64,000 nucleotides of DNA from Litorimonas sp965205225 (GCA_965205225.1 CBDBFZ010000002.1:930001-994000), one strand, 5' to 3'. Counted from the first letter of the stretch, positions 26,506 to 35,057 are shown. Notes: generated by a model not told the origin, from the sequence alone. Numbers and translations: made by a program.

Positions 26506-26877
26506 AAGCCACGCGGCAAACCGATGGCAAAACACATCCGTCGTGGCAATGCGACCCGCTCCTCCATCCGCGCCTGCGGTGAACATGTGTTTGGGTACGG
26601 GAAAGTGCCGATGGCAATCCGCTCAATCGGCCAGGCGCCAGGCCAGGGCCGCGGGCCGGATCACCATGGCCAATCCCAGCGACAAGTTCCGCCGCCTCGT
26701 TTTCCATGAGCGACTACAGACCGTAGCCTGACTCCGCCCAAAATCCCGAAATACCTGCTTATGCGGGCCAAAATACGCCTGTGGACACGCATTCGTCGCT
26801 CTATGAAGCCTGACCTGAGAGCCGACTATAAAATCCGCCTCTATACTGGCCCCAAAACCCCGTTCTTCGAGGTGTCC
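26506..26877 (+). mobile_element. IS5-group element, 5'-truncated diverged copy E
   Basis: Only the 3' third of the transposase and the right end remain (MAKHIRRGNATRSSIRACGE, and the end complementary to GGACACCTCGAAGAACG). It differs from copy A at many sites, so it is an older copy. Its right flank ATATTCC is the broken pleD gene. Confidence 0.82.
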
Positions 26878-26956
26878 ATATTCCGCAGATAGTTTGACAT
26901 CCAACAGGTTTCTGTTGGGGGGCAAGATCATCAATGACGAGGATGCGCGCAGACAT
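26878..26956 (-). pseudogene. pleD: pleD, 5' end (start of receiver 1)
   Basis: The ATG at 26956, 10 bp after the divK stop, begins MSARILVIDDL, the standard PleD start. One base in a C run (CTTGCCCCCCAAC) shifts the frame, after which NRNLLDVKLSAEY continues in the next frame up to the IS junction. The divK-pleD operon order is that of Caulobacter. The continuation lies at 22815 on the other side of the inserted block. Confidence 0.88.
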
Positions 26957-26966
26957 CCGATAGCCC

Positions 26967-27338
26967 CTAAGCTGTCTGACTGAATTTGCGAACGGTCGCC
27001 AGAAAACTACTGATCGTAATCGGTTTGGCGATATAGCCTATGCAGCCTCCATCGCGAATTCGCTTCTCGTCGCCTTTCATGGCGAAGGCCGTGACGGCGA
27101 CGACAGGAATGTCGGAGAGGGAAACATCGTCCTTGAGCCATTTCGTGACTTCGAGGCCGGAGACCTCCGGCAACTGAATATCCATGAGAACCAGATCGGG
27201 TTCGAATTCCCTGGCAATGGAAATCGCTTTGAGACCCTCACGGGTCTGACGAACATCATATCCATGCGCATCGAGCAGATCACTGAACAGCTTCATGTTC
27301 AGCTCATTGTCTTCGACGATAAGGACCTTCTTCGGCAT
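26967..27338 (-). CDS. divK: Single-domain response regulator DivK
   Basis: 123 aa from the ATG at 27338. It is a lone CheY-like receiver: KKVLIVEDNELNMKLF at the start, the phospho-acceptor in LVLMDIQLP (Asp about 53), then VTKWLKDD, VVAVTAFAMKGDE and AKPI with the conserved Lys. The match to Caulobacter DivK is close along the whole length. DivK is phosphorylated by PleC/DivJ-type kinases and controls the CckA-CtrA pathway through DivL. It looks intact although its operon partner pleD is destroyed. Confidence 0.94.
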   Translation of the reverse strand: MPKKVLIVEDNELNMKLFSDLLDAHGYDVRQTREGLKAISIAREFEPDLVLMDIQLPEVSGLEVTKWLKDDVSLSDIPVVAVTAFAMKGDEKRIRDGGCIGYIAKPITISSFLATVRKFSQTA

Positions 27339-27509
27339 GATCTGTAACATTTCTTCCCATCACCTGTTGCGCCGGTCTCTCGCCGATCTCCCTATGGGAT
27401 CACTGCGGGCCCGCGTCTTGTCTGACCTGTCGCTTCCTGCCAGACCATCCTTAAGGAACCGTGGAACCGGCCTTCAGCTTGACTTAACCATGCTGGCCTG
27501 TCCAAATAG

Positions 27510-27524
27510 GAACATAACATGAAC
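27510..27524 (+). promoter_or_regulatory. LexA (SOS) box upstream of dinB
   Basis: GAAC-N7-GAAC with spacer ATAACAT, 22 bp before the dinB ATG. This direct-repeat form is the alphaproteobacterial LexA operator, so dinB is expected to be DNA-damage inducible. Confidence 0.8.
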
Positions 27525-27545
27525 ATTTTAATAAGTTCCTAAATT

Positions 27546-28883
27546 ATGACCAACCATGCCTCCCCTATGCCTGATCCAATTTTATGTCGGGATTGCGGCG
27601 CTGCCCGGTCCGATAATGGACCCTGCCAGGCGTGTGGGGGCACGCAGACCCTCTCCCACACTGAGCTAAACACGCTCTGCATCGCCCATGTTGATTGCGA
27701 TGCGTTCTATGCGTCGGTGGAAAAGCGCGACGACCCCAGTCTGCGCGACAAGCCCGTTATTGTCGGCGGCGGACGGCGCGGTGTGGTCTCTGCGGCCTGC
27801 TACCACGCCCGCATTTACGGGATCCGATCAGCCATGCCCATGTTCAAGGCGCTGGCTCTGTGTCCAGACGCGGTCGTCGTCAAAGGCAATATGGAGAAAT
27901 ACGCATTGGAGGGGCGGCGCATTCGCGCGATGATGAGTGAGCTGACCCCCCTTGTCGAACCGCTCTCCATTGATGAGGCTTTTCTTGATTTATCCGGCAC
28001 GGCCCGTCTTCATGGACGGAGCCCGGCGCAAAGTTTGATCAGGCTTCAGAACCGTATTGTTCATGAGATCGGCGTTACCGTGTCTGTCGGGCTTTCTTAT
28101 AATAAATTCCTCGCCAAGACTGCGTCCGATCTGGACAAACCCAACGGTTTCGCTGTGCTCGGACAGGCTGATGCGATGGATTTTCTCGCGCAGCAGTCCG
28201 TTGGCTTCATTTACGGCATTGGCCCCGCCTTCGCATCGAAGCTCGAAAAAGCCGGCATCCGAACCATCGCAGACGTCCAGAGTTGGCCCGAGAAGCGCCT
28301 TGCGGAAAAATTCGGCGATCACGGGCTTCGGCTTGCGCGCCTGTCGCGCGGAGAAGACCATCGCCGTGTCAATCCCCATCACGAGCGAAAGTCGATCAGT
28401 GCCGAGACAACGTTTTCAGAGGATATCAGCGATCTGGAAGCGCTGAAGGACAAGCTCTGGCAAGTCTGTCTCAAGACGGCAGACCGCAGCAAGGTTAAGG
28501 ATCTGGCCGGATCCGTCGTCACATTGAAGCTCAAGACGGCTCGTTTCAAATCCATTACCCGTCGACGCACGCTCAATCAGCCGATCCAGCTCGCTGACGC
28601 GCTGTTTCACGCGCTTGAACCATTACTCGAAAGTGAAGCGAAGGGTGGATCATATCGCCTGATCGGTGCCGGAATCAGCCAGTTGAGTGTGCCAATCGGC
28701 GACTCAGCCGATTTACTGGATCTCAAGGCGGCCAAACGCGGTGCCGCTGAACGCGCCTCAGATCTGGCGCGCGCAAAATTCGGAACAGATGCAGTTCAAA
28801 CCGGGCGTGGTCTCAGACTGGCCAAAGCCAGACGCTCATCTGCCACATCCCTGCCGGGAAAAATTCGCGACGATCAATTGTAG
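27546..28883 (+). CDS. dinB: DNA polymerase IV (Y family)
   Basis: 445 aa translesion polymerase. An N-terminal 35-residue extension has two Cys pairs (CRDCG and CQACGG) that could bind zinc, seen in some alphaproteobacterial DinB. The palm motifs are HVDCDAFYASVE (about residue 50) and SIDEAFLDLSG. The thumb and little-finger domains follow (GIGPAFASKLEKAGI, SISAETTFSEDI). It lies divergent to divK and converges on the next gene with a 10-bp 3' overlap. Confidence 0.95.
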   Translation: MTNHASPMPDPILCRDCGAARSDNGPCQACGGTQTLSHTELNTLCIAHVDCDAFYASVEKRDDPSLRDKPVIVGGGRRGVVSAACYHARIYGIRSAMPMFKALALCPDAVVVKGNMEKYALEGRRIRAMMSELTPLVEPLSIDEAFLDLSGTARLHGRSPAQSLIRLQNRIVHEIGVTVSVGLSYNKFLAKTASDLDKPNGFAVLGQADAMDFLAQQSVGFIYGIGPAFASKLEKAGIRTIADVQSWPEKRLAEKFGDHGLRLARLSRGEDHRRVNPHHERKSISAETTFSEDISDLEALKDKLWQVCLKTADRSKVKDLAGSVVTLKLKTARFKSITRRRTLNQPIQLADALFHALEPLLESEAKGGSYRLIGAGISQLSVPIGDSADLLDLKAAKRGAAERASDLARAKFGTDAVQTGRGLRLAKARRSSATSLPGKIRDDQL

Positions 28884-29551
28884 CGGCGCCTACTTTCAAG
28901 CCATCCTATAAACCCCGCCGCAATTGCGTAAAATAGCAAGCCGCTGATCGCAACTGGCACAGCGCTTGGCAAAGCCGCGAGATCGAGCGTCCCGGCCTGC
29001 AAATCGAGTGTCGGTTTTGTAATTGAGAAGAATTGCAGCATCGCCAGGAGACCCACAAAAATCCAGGCGGCAAGGCTGGTCCAACGCGAGCCGGTTGTTT
29101 TGGACAACCAGAGTCCAATCGCCGTGGCCAGTAGGGCAACTTCAACAATATAAGCTGGCCAGGCAAAATTCCAGAGCGACAAGCCCATCATCCAGTCTGC
29201 GCCGGGATAAAGAGGAAGATCGGGGCGATGAACGAGCCAATCGAGCGGCCAGTGAGAGAAGGCCAGGAGCCACATGATCCAGTAACCCTTCATACTGGTT
29301 CGGCCTGTTAGCAGATGAAAGATGGACGCTGTCACAGACGCGACGATGACGGCGCTAATCAGCGAGTGCGACCAGGGAATATCGAAGACAAGATTGCCGT
29401 CGACAAGAGACACGGCTCCTTCAACACCGAACAATGCCAGAAGACAAAAGACGACATCTATCGCCTGTACGGCTAGGAAAGCCTGCCAGAGCCTGACCTT
29501 GCCGGACCGCAGCACGTCATAGACGGCGGGTCCGTAGTGACCAATGAACAT
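28874..29551 (-). CDS. Multi-pass membrane protein of unknown function
   Basis: 225 aa with about six hydrophobic segments, starting MFIGHYGPAVYDVLRSG. The second half contains YWIMWLLAFSHWPLDWLVHR and DLPLYPGADWM. Conserved His and Asp residues in the membrane (FIGHYGPA, SHWPLDWLVHRPD) resemble inner-membrane proteins sometimes called predicted metal-dependent hydrolases, but no catalytic role is established here. It shares its strand with the thioredoxin-like gene 27 bp upstream and overlaps the dinB 3' end. Confidence 0.7.
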   Translation of the reverse strand: MFIGHYGPAVYDVLRSGKVRLWQAFLAVQAIDVVFCLLALFGVEGAVSLVDGNLVFDIPWSHSLISAVIVASVTASIFHLLTGRTSMKGYWIMWLLAFSHWPLDWLVHRPDLPLYPGADWMMGLSLWNFAWPAYIVEVALLATAIGLWLSKTTGSRWTSLAAWIFVGLLAMLQFFSITKPTLDLQAGTLDLAALPSAVPVAISGLLFYAIAAGFIGWLESRRRYN

Positions 29552-29578
29552 GAGCGTTTTCTCCCCAGCGGCGCGCCC

Positions 29579-30067
29579 TTACTCCCTCGCCGCCATCTCG
29601 ACGAAATACTGATGAATATACTCAGGTTCCCGGGAGTCGGCATTTCGCCAAGTCGGCGCATCCTCAAGGTTCAGGACTGTCCCATCAGCGCGCGTCACTA
29701 TGACGGTAGGCGTGCCGGGCGTGCCGTCCAGACCGAACCGCTTGGCGACGTCCTGATTCAAAATCTTTAATCCCACATCGACCCAGACAAGCTCATAATG
29801 ATCGGCGATCAGCTGGGCCGTCTCAGGGCTTTCAAGCACCTCCGCCAGACCACGGCTATCATGGCACCAATTCGCGCCCATGACGATCAGCGCCTTGGTG
29901 CCGCGCAATGTCGCACGCTCAAGGGCCGCATCCACATCGGCCTGCGCATCCCTGTCAGCTTCGAATGGGCGTGGTTCTTCGTGAGATTCGCTATGCGCTT
30001 CGCCCGCAAAACCGGGCGTGGCGCAGGCCGTCAGAATGAGAGACAGGACAATGAGAAATGTTCGCAT
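29579..30067 (-). CDS. Thioredoxin-fold lipoprotein
   Basis: 162 aa from the ATG at 30067. A lipoprotein signal peptide (MRTFLIVLSLILTAC) ends in the lipobox LTAC, so it is probably tethered in the envelope. The thioredoxin-like part has VMGANWCHDSRGLAE, where the usual CxxC is C-H-D-S: only one cysteine remains, so it is unlikely to be a normal dithiol oxidoreductase. GTPGTPTVIV gives the cis-proline loop. Substrate unknown. Confidence 0.8.
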   Translation of the reverse strand: MRTFLIVLSLILTACATPGFAGEAHSESHEEPRPFEADRDAQADVDAALERATLRGTKALIVMGANWCHDSRGLAEVLESPETAQLIADHYELVWVDVGLKILNQDVAKRFGLDGTPGTPTVIVTRADGTVLNLEDAPTWRNADSREPEYIHQYFVEMAARE

Positions 30068-30117
30068 AAATCTCCCTAGCATGAGTGACGCAAGGGACGA
30101 AATCCCGATCGTGTTAC

Positions 30118-30344
30118 CTAGCCCGTCATGTCAAACCGCTGCGTCTTCACAGTGCGCATCCTACCGCCCTTGCCGCGGTGAATTTGCACAGGCTGATAAT
30201 CCGACAGGCTGAAGAAAGCAGCCATATGCGCGTCATCCCGAAACTCCATCACCACGACCTTGTCCATCTCCAGTCCCGATGTGAGCGGCTGCGGCTCTGC
30301 ATCATTGACAATCAATTTGACGCCTCCCCGGGCGAAGATCGGAC
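30118..30344 (-). pseudogene. C-terminal fragment of a DUF1330-like protein
   Basis: Reading from just after a TAA at about 30345, the frame gives GPIFARGGVKLIVNDAEPQ and then DKVVVMEFRDDAHMAAFFSL and SDYQPVQIHR, the core of small DUF1330/dimeric ferredoxin-like proteins. The N-terminal strand and a start codon are missing (only a TTG at 30315 is available). Probably a truncated, decayed gene. Confidence 0.5.
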
Positions 30345-30445
30345 CGGCCGCCTCTTAGGGGTTGTCCCGGATAACTCGCCCATATTGTCTCTAACTCATT
30401 GTTTAATTTGTTATCATTGACGTTTGGACTCTTTTTTAAGGACTG

Positions 30446-30663
30446 TGAGTGGCGTTCCATCAGGTGATTGTAATTATGCGCCGCGGCTCTTCGACCTTGA
30501 GCGGCAGTTTCGATTTCCAGTCTCCATCCAGTGACTTGGCCCTATCAAAGGCAATTCTGGCAGCCTGCATCGCCGGAATGCGGCGTAGATAGAGAACCAC
30601 CCAGACCAACAGCGACTAGATAATCAGAGCGATAACCGGGGTTAGAAATATCGAATTGTCCAT
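30446..30663 (-). pseudogene. MAPEG-family membrane protein, broken
   Basis: The ATG at 30663 starts MDNSIFLTPVIALII, followed by an in-frame TAG. The frame then continues with the MAPEG helix and loop (LYLRRIPAMQAARIAFD, KSLDGDWKSKLPLKV). A further frameshift brings in YNHLMER before the sequence is lost. MAPEG proteins are eicosanoid/glutathione-metabolism-like membrane proteins; this copy has one nonsense codon, one frameshift and lacks its second half. Confidence 0.7.
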
Positions 30664-30718
30664 TGAACGGCCCTCCCGAACGATGAGCTGCAACAGTGCG
30701 GGTCTCACAGGCCCAGCG

Positions 30719-31774
30719 TCAACGCCACTCACGAATAGCCGCCATGCGCTCGCGGGCCATTTCGTTGGCGACTGACGCCGTTGTGCGTTCCTCTGAGGCG
30801 GCCCGGTCAAACACTTCGGCCAGGCTGGCTTCAAGCTGATCCAGTTTTTCCTCAACCCAGGCCGGATCATAATCTCCAGACACTTCTGCCGCGACATTGA
30901 TGATACCGCCCGCATTAATGACAAAGTCGGGGGCGTAGAGGATGCCGCGCTGTTTCATCGCGTTTGCCATGTCGGGGCTGCGCAGCTGATTATTGGCAGC
31001 CCCGGCAATGATTGCGGCCTTAATCTCAGGCAGAGACGCTGCGTTCACAGCACCGCCGAGCGCACACGGCGCAAATATATCGACATCCGCCGCATGAATT
31101 CTGTCAGGCGGCAGAATGGTTGCGTCCAGTTCGGCCTCGGCTTTAGCGAGAACAGCCTCATTAATGTCGGACACTATGAGCGCCGCGCCTGCGCGCGCGA
31201 GATGCTCAGCCAGAGCATAACCCACACTGCCTAGACCCTGAACTGCAATACGGCGACCGGACAGGTCGGAAGTTCCGAAAGCCCGGCTGGCCGCGACTTT
31301 GATACCGCGAAATACGCCGTCCGCCGTGACAGGCGATGGATCACCTGAAGCGTTTGCCCCGTCAGCTAGGCCCGCAACATGATCTGTCTGAGTCCTGATG
31401 ACCGCCATGTCCGCCGTTGAAACGCCGACATCCTCCGCGGTGATATAAGTTCCGCCAATCGTGTCGATGGCGCGTCCGTAAACTGCAAACAGAGCCTCAC
31501 GATCAAAATCGCCTTCGGGACGGATAACGACCGCTTTGCCGCCGCCAATGTCCAGCTGCGCCATCGCGTTCTTGTAGCTCATGGCGCGGGACAGGCGCAG
31601 AACATCGCTCAGCGCATCAACATCGTTTTCGTAAGTCCAGAACCGCGTGCCGCCACTGGCCGGGCCGCGATTGGTATTATGGACAGCTATGAATGCTTTG
31701 AGGCCTGACGCGGGATCACAAAACGCATGAACGGCTTCATGATCGTCAAAATCTGGATAGGAAAAAACGCTCAT
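30719..31774 (-). CDS. Leucine/valine-type amino acid dehydrogenase
   Basis: 351 aa member of the Glu/Leu/Phe/Val dehydrogenase family, which deaminates branched-chain amino acids with NAD. The catalytic lysine region is MAQLDIGGGKAVVIRPEGD (about residues 71-89) and TYITAEDVGVSTADM follows. The NAD-binding Rossmann motif is VQGLGSVGYALAEHL (about 184-198). FVINAGGIINVAAE near the C-terminus is also typical. The length is that of leucine dehydrogenases rather than glutamate dehydrogenases. The exact substrate is inferred only from length and motifs. Confidence 0.9.
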   Translation of the reverse strand: MSVFSYPDFDDHEAVHAFCDPASGLKAFIAVHNTNRGPASGGTRFWTYENDVDALSDVLRLSRAMSYKNAMAQLDIGGGKAVVIRPEGDFDREALFAVYGRAIDTIGGTYITAEDVGVSTADMAVIRTQTDHVAGLADGANASGDPSPVTADGVFRGIKVAASRAFGTSDLSGRRIAVQGLGSVGYALAEHLARAGAALIVSDINEAVLAKAEAELDATILPPDRIHAADVDIFAPCALGGAVNAASLPEIKAAIIAGAANNQLRSPDMANAMKQRGILYAPDFVINAGGIINVAAEVSGDYDPAWVEEKLDQLEASLAEVFDRAASEERTTASVANEMARERMAAIREWR

Positions 31775-31839
31775 GGTCTACGCCGTGCAGTGGTCATCAT
31801 AACCATCATAATCGATCAGGCTGCAAATATTTGTCTAGT

Positions 31840-32802
31840 TTAAGCCGTGCTGAGGGTTCCCAGACCTGCGCTAGTCGACTGCAACAGGCTCAACGCCAAA
31901 GTTCCGCCTGTGCCATCACCGATATTGATGCCAAGATCGAGAACGGGATCCAGATCCATCCGGTCAAGCAAAGCCCGGTGCGCAGGCTCAGCCGTGACAT
32001 GACCTGCCAGACAGTGGGCAACAGCGTCAGGATTCAAAGCATGCACAATGGCGGCGGCGGCACAGACAACATATCCGTCAAGGATCACTGGAATGCGCTG
32101 ATGCGCGCAGGCGAGGATTGCGCCGACCGTTCCGGCCAGATCACGGCCACCAAAGGCACGGAGTATATCGAGCGGGTCGGACAGAAGCGCTGAGTTCTGT
32201 CGGGTTCCGGTGGCGACGGCTTCAATTCTGACTTTCGCTTTTTCTCCGGATCCGCCTGCCCAGTAATCCGCCGCGCCGCCAAACAAGCTGCGGGCCATGG
32301 CAGCCGCAGCCATCGCCGATCCGAATCCAGCATTACCGAGCACAATGACATCGGCACCTTCCGCGACGACTTCCATGCCAAAAGCTACCGCGCCCGCACA
32401 ATCCCGCTCCGACAGGGATGGACCTTTCCGATAGTCATCTGACGGATGTTCATTGCCAAATTCATAGACCTTGAAGGCAGCTCCCGCCGATTGCGCCGCG
32501 CCGCGAACAGCCGCGGATCCGCTGGAGAGATTCTCGACTCGAACCGCCGTCTGAGCAGGCGCGTCGGACATTGTCCCATGACTGCCCGTAAACACGGCAA
32601 CGAGCGGGCGGGCCAGCTGAGGCGCGGCCTGACCCTGAACAGAGGCTATCCGCGCCAGTGGATTGGCCAGCGAACCAAGGGGGCGCAGATCACGGCCCAG
32701 ACCGTCAGCACGCGCCATCAAGGCCTCACAGAGGCCAGAGTCGCGCTCAGGAACAGACTCGGCAAGCGCGCGAACATCATCGAATGGTCGGGAATCCGTC
32801 AT
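31840..32802 (-). CDS. cobT: Nicotinate-nucleotide--dimethylbenzimidazole phosphoribosyltransferase
   Basis: 320 aa from the ATG at 32802 (a GTG at 32808 is possible). It makes alpha-ribazole phosphate for the lower ligand of cobalamin. Family phrases include GSLANPLARIASVQG at the N-terminus, FTGSHGTMSD, GNAGFGSAMAAAAM and PVILDGYVVCAAAAI. The C-terminal catalytic segment reads LDLGINIGDGTGG; in characterised CobT the second acidic position is a glutamate (GEGTGA-like) acting as base, so here it is an Asp. A cobalamin adenosyltransferase gene lies at 55401, so the pathway is at least partly present. Confidence 0.9.
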   Translation of the reverse strand: MTDSRPFDDVRALAESVPERDSGLCEALMARADGLGRDLRPLGSLANPLARIASVQGQAAPQLARPLVAVFTGSHGTMSDAPAQTAVRVENLSSGSAAVRGAAQSAGAAFKVYEFGNEHPSDDYRKGPSLSERDCAGAVAFGMEVVAEGADVIVLGNAGFGSAMAAAAMARSLFGGAADYWAGGSGEKAKVRIEAVATGTRQNSALLSDPLDILRAFGGRDLAGTVGAILACAHQRIPVILDGYVVCAAAAIVHALNPDAVAHCLAGHVTAEPAHRALLDRMDLDPVLDLGINIGDGTGGTLALSLLQSTSAGLGTLSTA

Positions 32803-32859
32803 GACCACGCCATAGAACTGTTCGTTCGTCCTGTCACCGCCTCACCACCTGAAGGAATA

Positions 32860-33336
32860 ATGTGTGGTAAGGAAACCGCGTCGGAGCACGGCAATACGGC
32901 TAATCGACAAAAGACGCAGGTAGCGAATGCTTTTAAGGAATTGATGCGGCTGCAAGAGTTAACCAGCGAGGATTTTGTCATTGCGCAGGGCGAGAAATTT
33001 CAATTTGCGACTACCATAACCACGACTATAGACCCAAAAGGTGTTTTGGACCTTTACGAAGAAAGCGAAATTACTAGAGATAATTTTCTCGAACTGATAA
33101 GCATAAACAAGATAAAGTGTAAAAACATTCTAGGCGAAGACGAGGCTCTTAGGCTGACGACAGAAAGCCGTGGACCCAAAGCAGATTTGAGGATAGCGAA
33201 AGCCACCTCTGACGAGGCTAAGACTTACCCTGAACCTCAAATTGTTTACGCAGAGGCTAAAGACGTGATTAAGGTCAAGAAAAAGTCCAAACTTAAAACC
33301 ACGCGCGCTAAGCGCATTCTCACCAAACCAAAATAA
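32860..33336 (+). CDS. Hypothetical protein of AT-rich phage-like cluster
   Basis: 158 aa from an ATG at 32860 preceded by GAAGGA. No family is recognised. The middle contains a segment like a small structured domain (LTSEDFVIAQGEKFQF, LYEESEITRDNFLELISINK) and the C-terminus is very basic (VKKKSKLKTTRAKRIL). Base composition turns markedly AT-rich at this gene compared with cobT, and the next gene follows by 12 bp, so it is likely part of a transferred phage or element operon. Confidence 0.6.
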   Translation: MCGKETASEHGNTANRQKTQVANAFKELMRLQELTSEDFVIAQGEKFQFATTITTTIDPKGVLDLYEESEITRDNFLELISINKIKCKNILGEDEALRLTTESRGPKADLRIAKATSDEAKTYPEPQIVYAEAKDVIKVKKKSKLKTTRAKRILTKPK

Positions 33337-33348
33337 TGGAAAGATATT

Positions 33349-33855
33349 ATGAGCGACGGTAAATCCGAGTTTAAGAACCCTTTTAACGTTGAAGACATGC
33401 TAATTAAGACTTTGCACGACGTAGAAAGAGGCGCGATATCCGGGGTGTACTTACCACCCATGGAGGACGAGTGGATAAATCTGGGCAATTTAACCGAGGA
33501 AGAGACGTACATATATGACGACTACATACTTCACGAAGAAAAAGCCTTGGAAGCCGTAAGTAATTTGGACGAACCCGCGACTAACATGTTCAAAGCACTT
33601 TGTGCGCCTGACATCCAGCCAGAAAGCTGGGCGGTGATAACAATGTCTAACGGACTCTGCCCCGCATCTAATATAATGGCTATGTACAAAGAACAGCTTC
33701 TGGATGCGTATTCTAATTTCAATAAGAGTAAAAACATACAGGGTCACTTCGTTCATACTGTGAGGAAACGATTGAATATGGACCCTAATGTACGCTTCAC
33801 GATCGCGGAAGGTTATGTCGTAGCGCAGATTGGCGTATTCATACATATAAAATAG
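33349..33855 (+). CDS. Hypothetical acidic protein, phage-like cluster
   Basis: 168 aa, not recognised. It is acidic in the first half (EEETYIYDDYILHEEKALEA) and ends with a mixed region (FVHTVRKRLNMDPNVRFTIA). The stop TAG overlaps the GTG start of the next gene by 1 bp, which argues for a real, translationally coupled operon. AT-rich codon use like its neighbours. Confidence 0.6.
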   Translation: MSDGKSEFKNPFNVEDMLIKTLHDVERGAISGVYLPPMEDEWINLGNLTEEETYIYDDYILHEEKALEAVSNLDEPATNMFKALCAPDIQPESWAVITMSNGLCPASNIMAMYKEQLLDAYSNFNKSKNIQGHFVHTVRKRLNMDPNVRFTIAEGYVVAQIGVFIHIK

Positions 33856-34235
33856 TGGACAGGAAATCCATCTATCAATTCATATCCAAAATGGGTATGG
33901 ATGCACCTAAGAACGCGCAAGGAAGAGAGGGATGGGTCACGACGCGCTGCCCGCTTGCGCCTTGGAAACATGTCAAGGGATATGATGCTAAGCCCTCTTT
34001 TGGTATTTCTGTAAAACCTGACCGGAAATCGGGCTATCATTGCTTCGGTTGTAAATCCAAAGGCACCCTCCCGGGGCTTGCTTTTAAGATGTCGCAATAT
34101 ACGGACGATGATAACTATAGACAGATAGGCAAAGAAACAGAACGAATAGAACTATTGGGAATGCCCGATCTAGAGGGCTGGGACGAAGAGTATATAGTTA
34201 AAATACCAAAGAAAGCCCTCGATCACGTATATTAA
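33855..34235 (+). CDS. CHC2-type zinc-binding primase domain protein (truncated?)
   Basis: 126 aa from a GTG at 33855. The pattern TRCPLAPWKH then PSFGISV and YHCFGCKSKGTL gives the Cys-x-His-Cys-Cys zinc site of bacterial and phage DnaG-like primases. In such proteins this domain binds template DNA, and a TOPRIM domain follows; here the frame ends soon after. In-frame sequence past the TAA (34236 to about 34352) still looks coding-like (KKLTKKREELELGSLERLF), so the stop may be a late mutation. It is the best evidence that the cluster derives from a phage or plasmid replication module. Confidence 0.7.
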   Translation: MDRKSIYQFISKMGMDAPKNAQGREGWVTTRCPLAPWKHVKGYDAKPSFGISVKPDRKSGYHCFGCKSKGTLPGLAFKMSQYTDDDNYRQIGKETERIELLGMPDLEGWDEEYIVKIPKKALDHVY

Positions 34236-34535
34236 ACGTCATTCCAATACAAAACGATATACGATAAGAAACTTACTAAAAAGCGCGAAGAACTTGAACT
34301 GGGGTCACTTGAACGTTTATTTGTAGAAATAGGCCATTCCCGCGCATTATAAGTATGTTTTGGTATTTTTGCTCCTCACTGTGTTTTTCGAGGTATTTTT
34401 ATGGACCGTATGTTACGGGGCGGAGTCGCCTAGCTTTCCCACGCGATAGGACGAGATTTGCGGGTTCGTGATACAGGGCTTCAGTTGCCCATATCAAAGG
34501 ATTATACGAATAGAGGCATAAAGAGCCGTGGATTA
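34236..34535. other. 300-bp stretch between primase-like gene and IS4 remnant
   Basis: The first 115 bp may be the lost continuation of the CHC2 protein. The rest shows no gene that can be supported. Confidence 0.4.
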
Positions 34536-34902
34536 TCGCGATGGACGGCACCCCGCCTACGCAGTTATGGTTTGAGGGGGCATCGAAGCTTTGTTTTCCG
34601 ACTTCAAGTCCAGAGGCTTCGGGATAACACAGACACAGTTAAAACACACGGACCGTATCGGACGGCTTATCCTCGTTCTGGCAATGGCAACCGACTTCGT
34701 TGTCTCTACAGCTCTCAACCGGATGATAAAGAGCCCCGCTACACCCCCAAAAAAACCTGTCACAGCCTGCAATCACTCTTCAAAACCGGATTAAGGCGTA
34801 TCGAAAGAGCAATCGCCCATGATAAACTCAGTCCAGAACCATGGAGGACAAAATTATGTCAGATGGTGAGAACGGCATGGTCAGAAAATAGCATATGCTG
34901 AG
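34536..34902 (+). pseudogene. IS4-family transposase C-terminal remnant
   Basis: One frame reads GGIEALFSDFKSRGFGITQ, TDRIGRLILVLAMATDFVVS, the highly conserved C-terminal block of IS4 transposases. After a frame change the neighbouring frame gives SLQSLFKTGLRRIERAIA, matching the usual ending. A stop precedes GGIEALF. No terminal repeats were identified. Confidence 0.8.
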
Positions 34903-35057
34903 CGAGTGACTCATCATGGTTAACGCTGTCCTAACGAAGCCGTGACTCAGTTGTGACTCGGTAACTCAAATTTCTTTGCTAGTCAGGATTTAAGCGGAGC
35001 TGGACTGCCCTCCCCGAATCTCCCTGTTTCGCTGATTGCGGCCGTTCCGCAGATCTT

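Noticed and set aside
32446..32859. Longer start for the first gene of the AT-rich cluster (296 codons)
   Set aside because: The extra 138 codons are antisense to cobT; the composition change and a ribosome binding site point to the ATG at 32860.
34910..34945. CtrA-like site TTAACGCTGTCCTAAC
   Set aside because: Second half-site is CTAA rather than TTAA and no gene start follows nearby.
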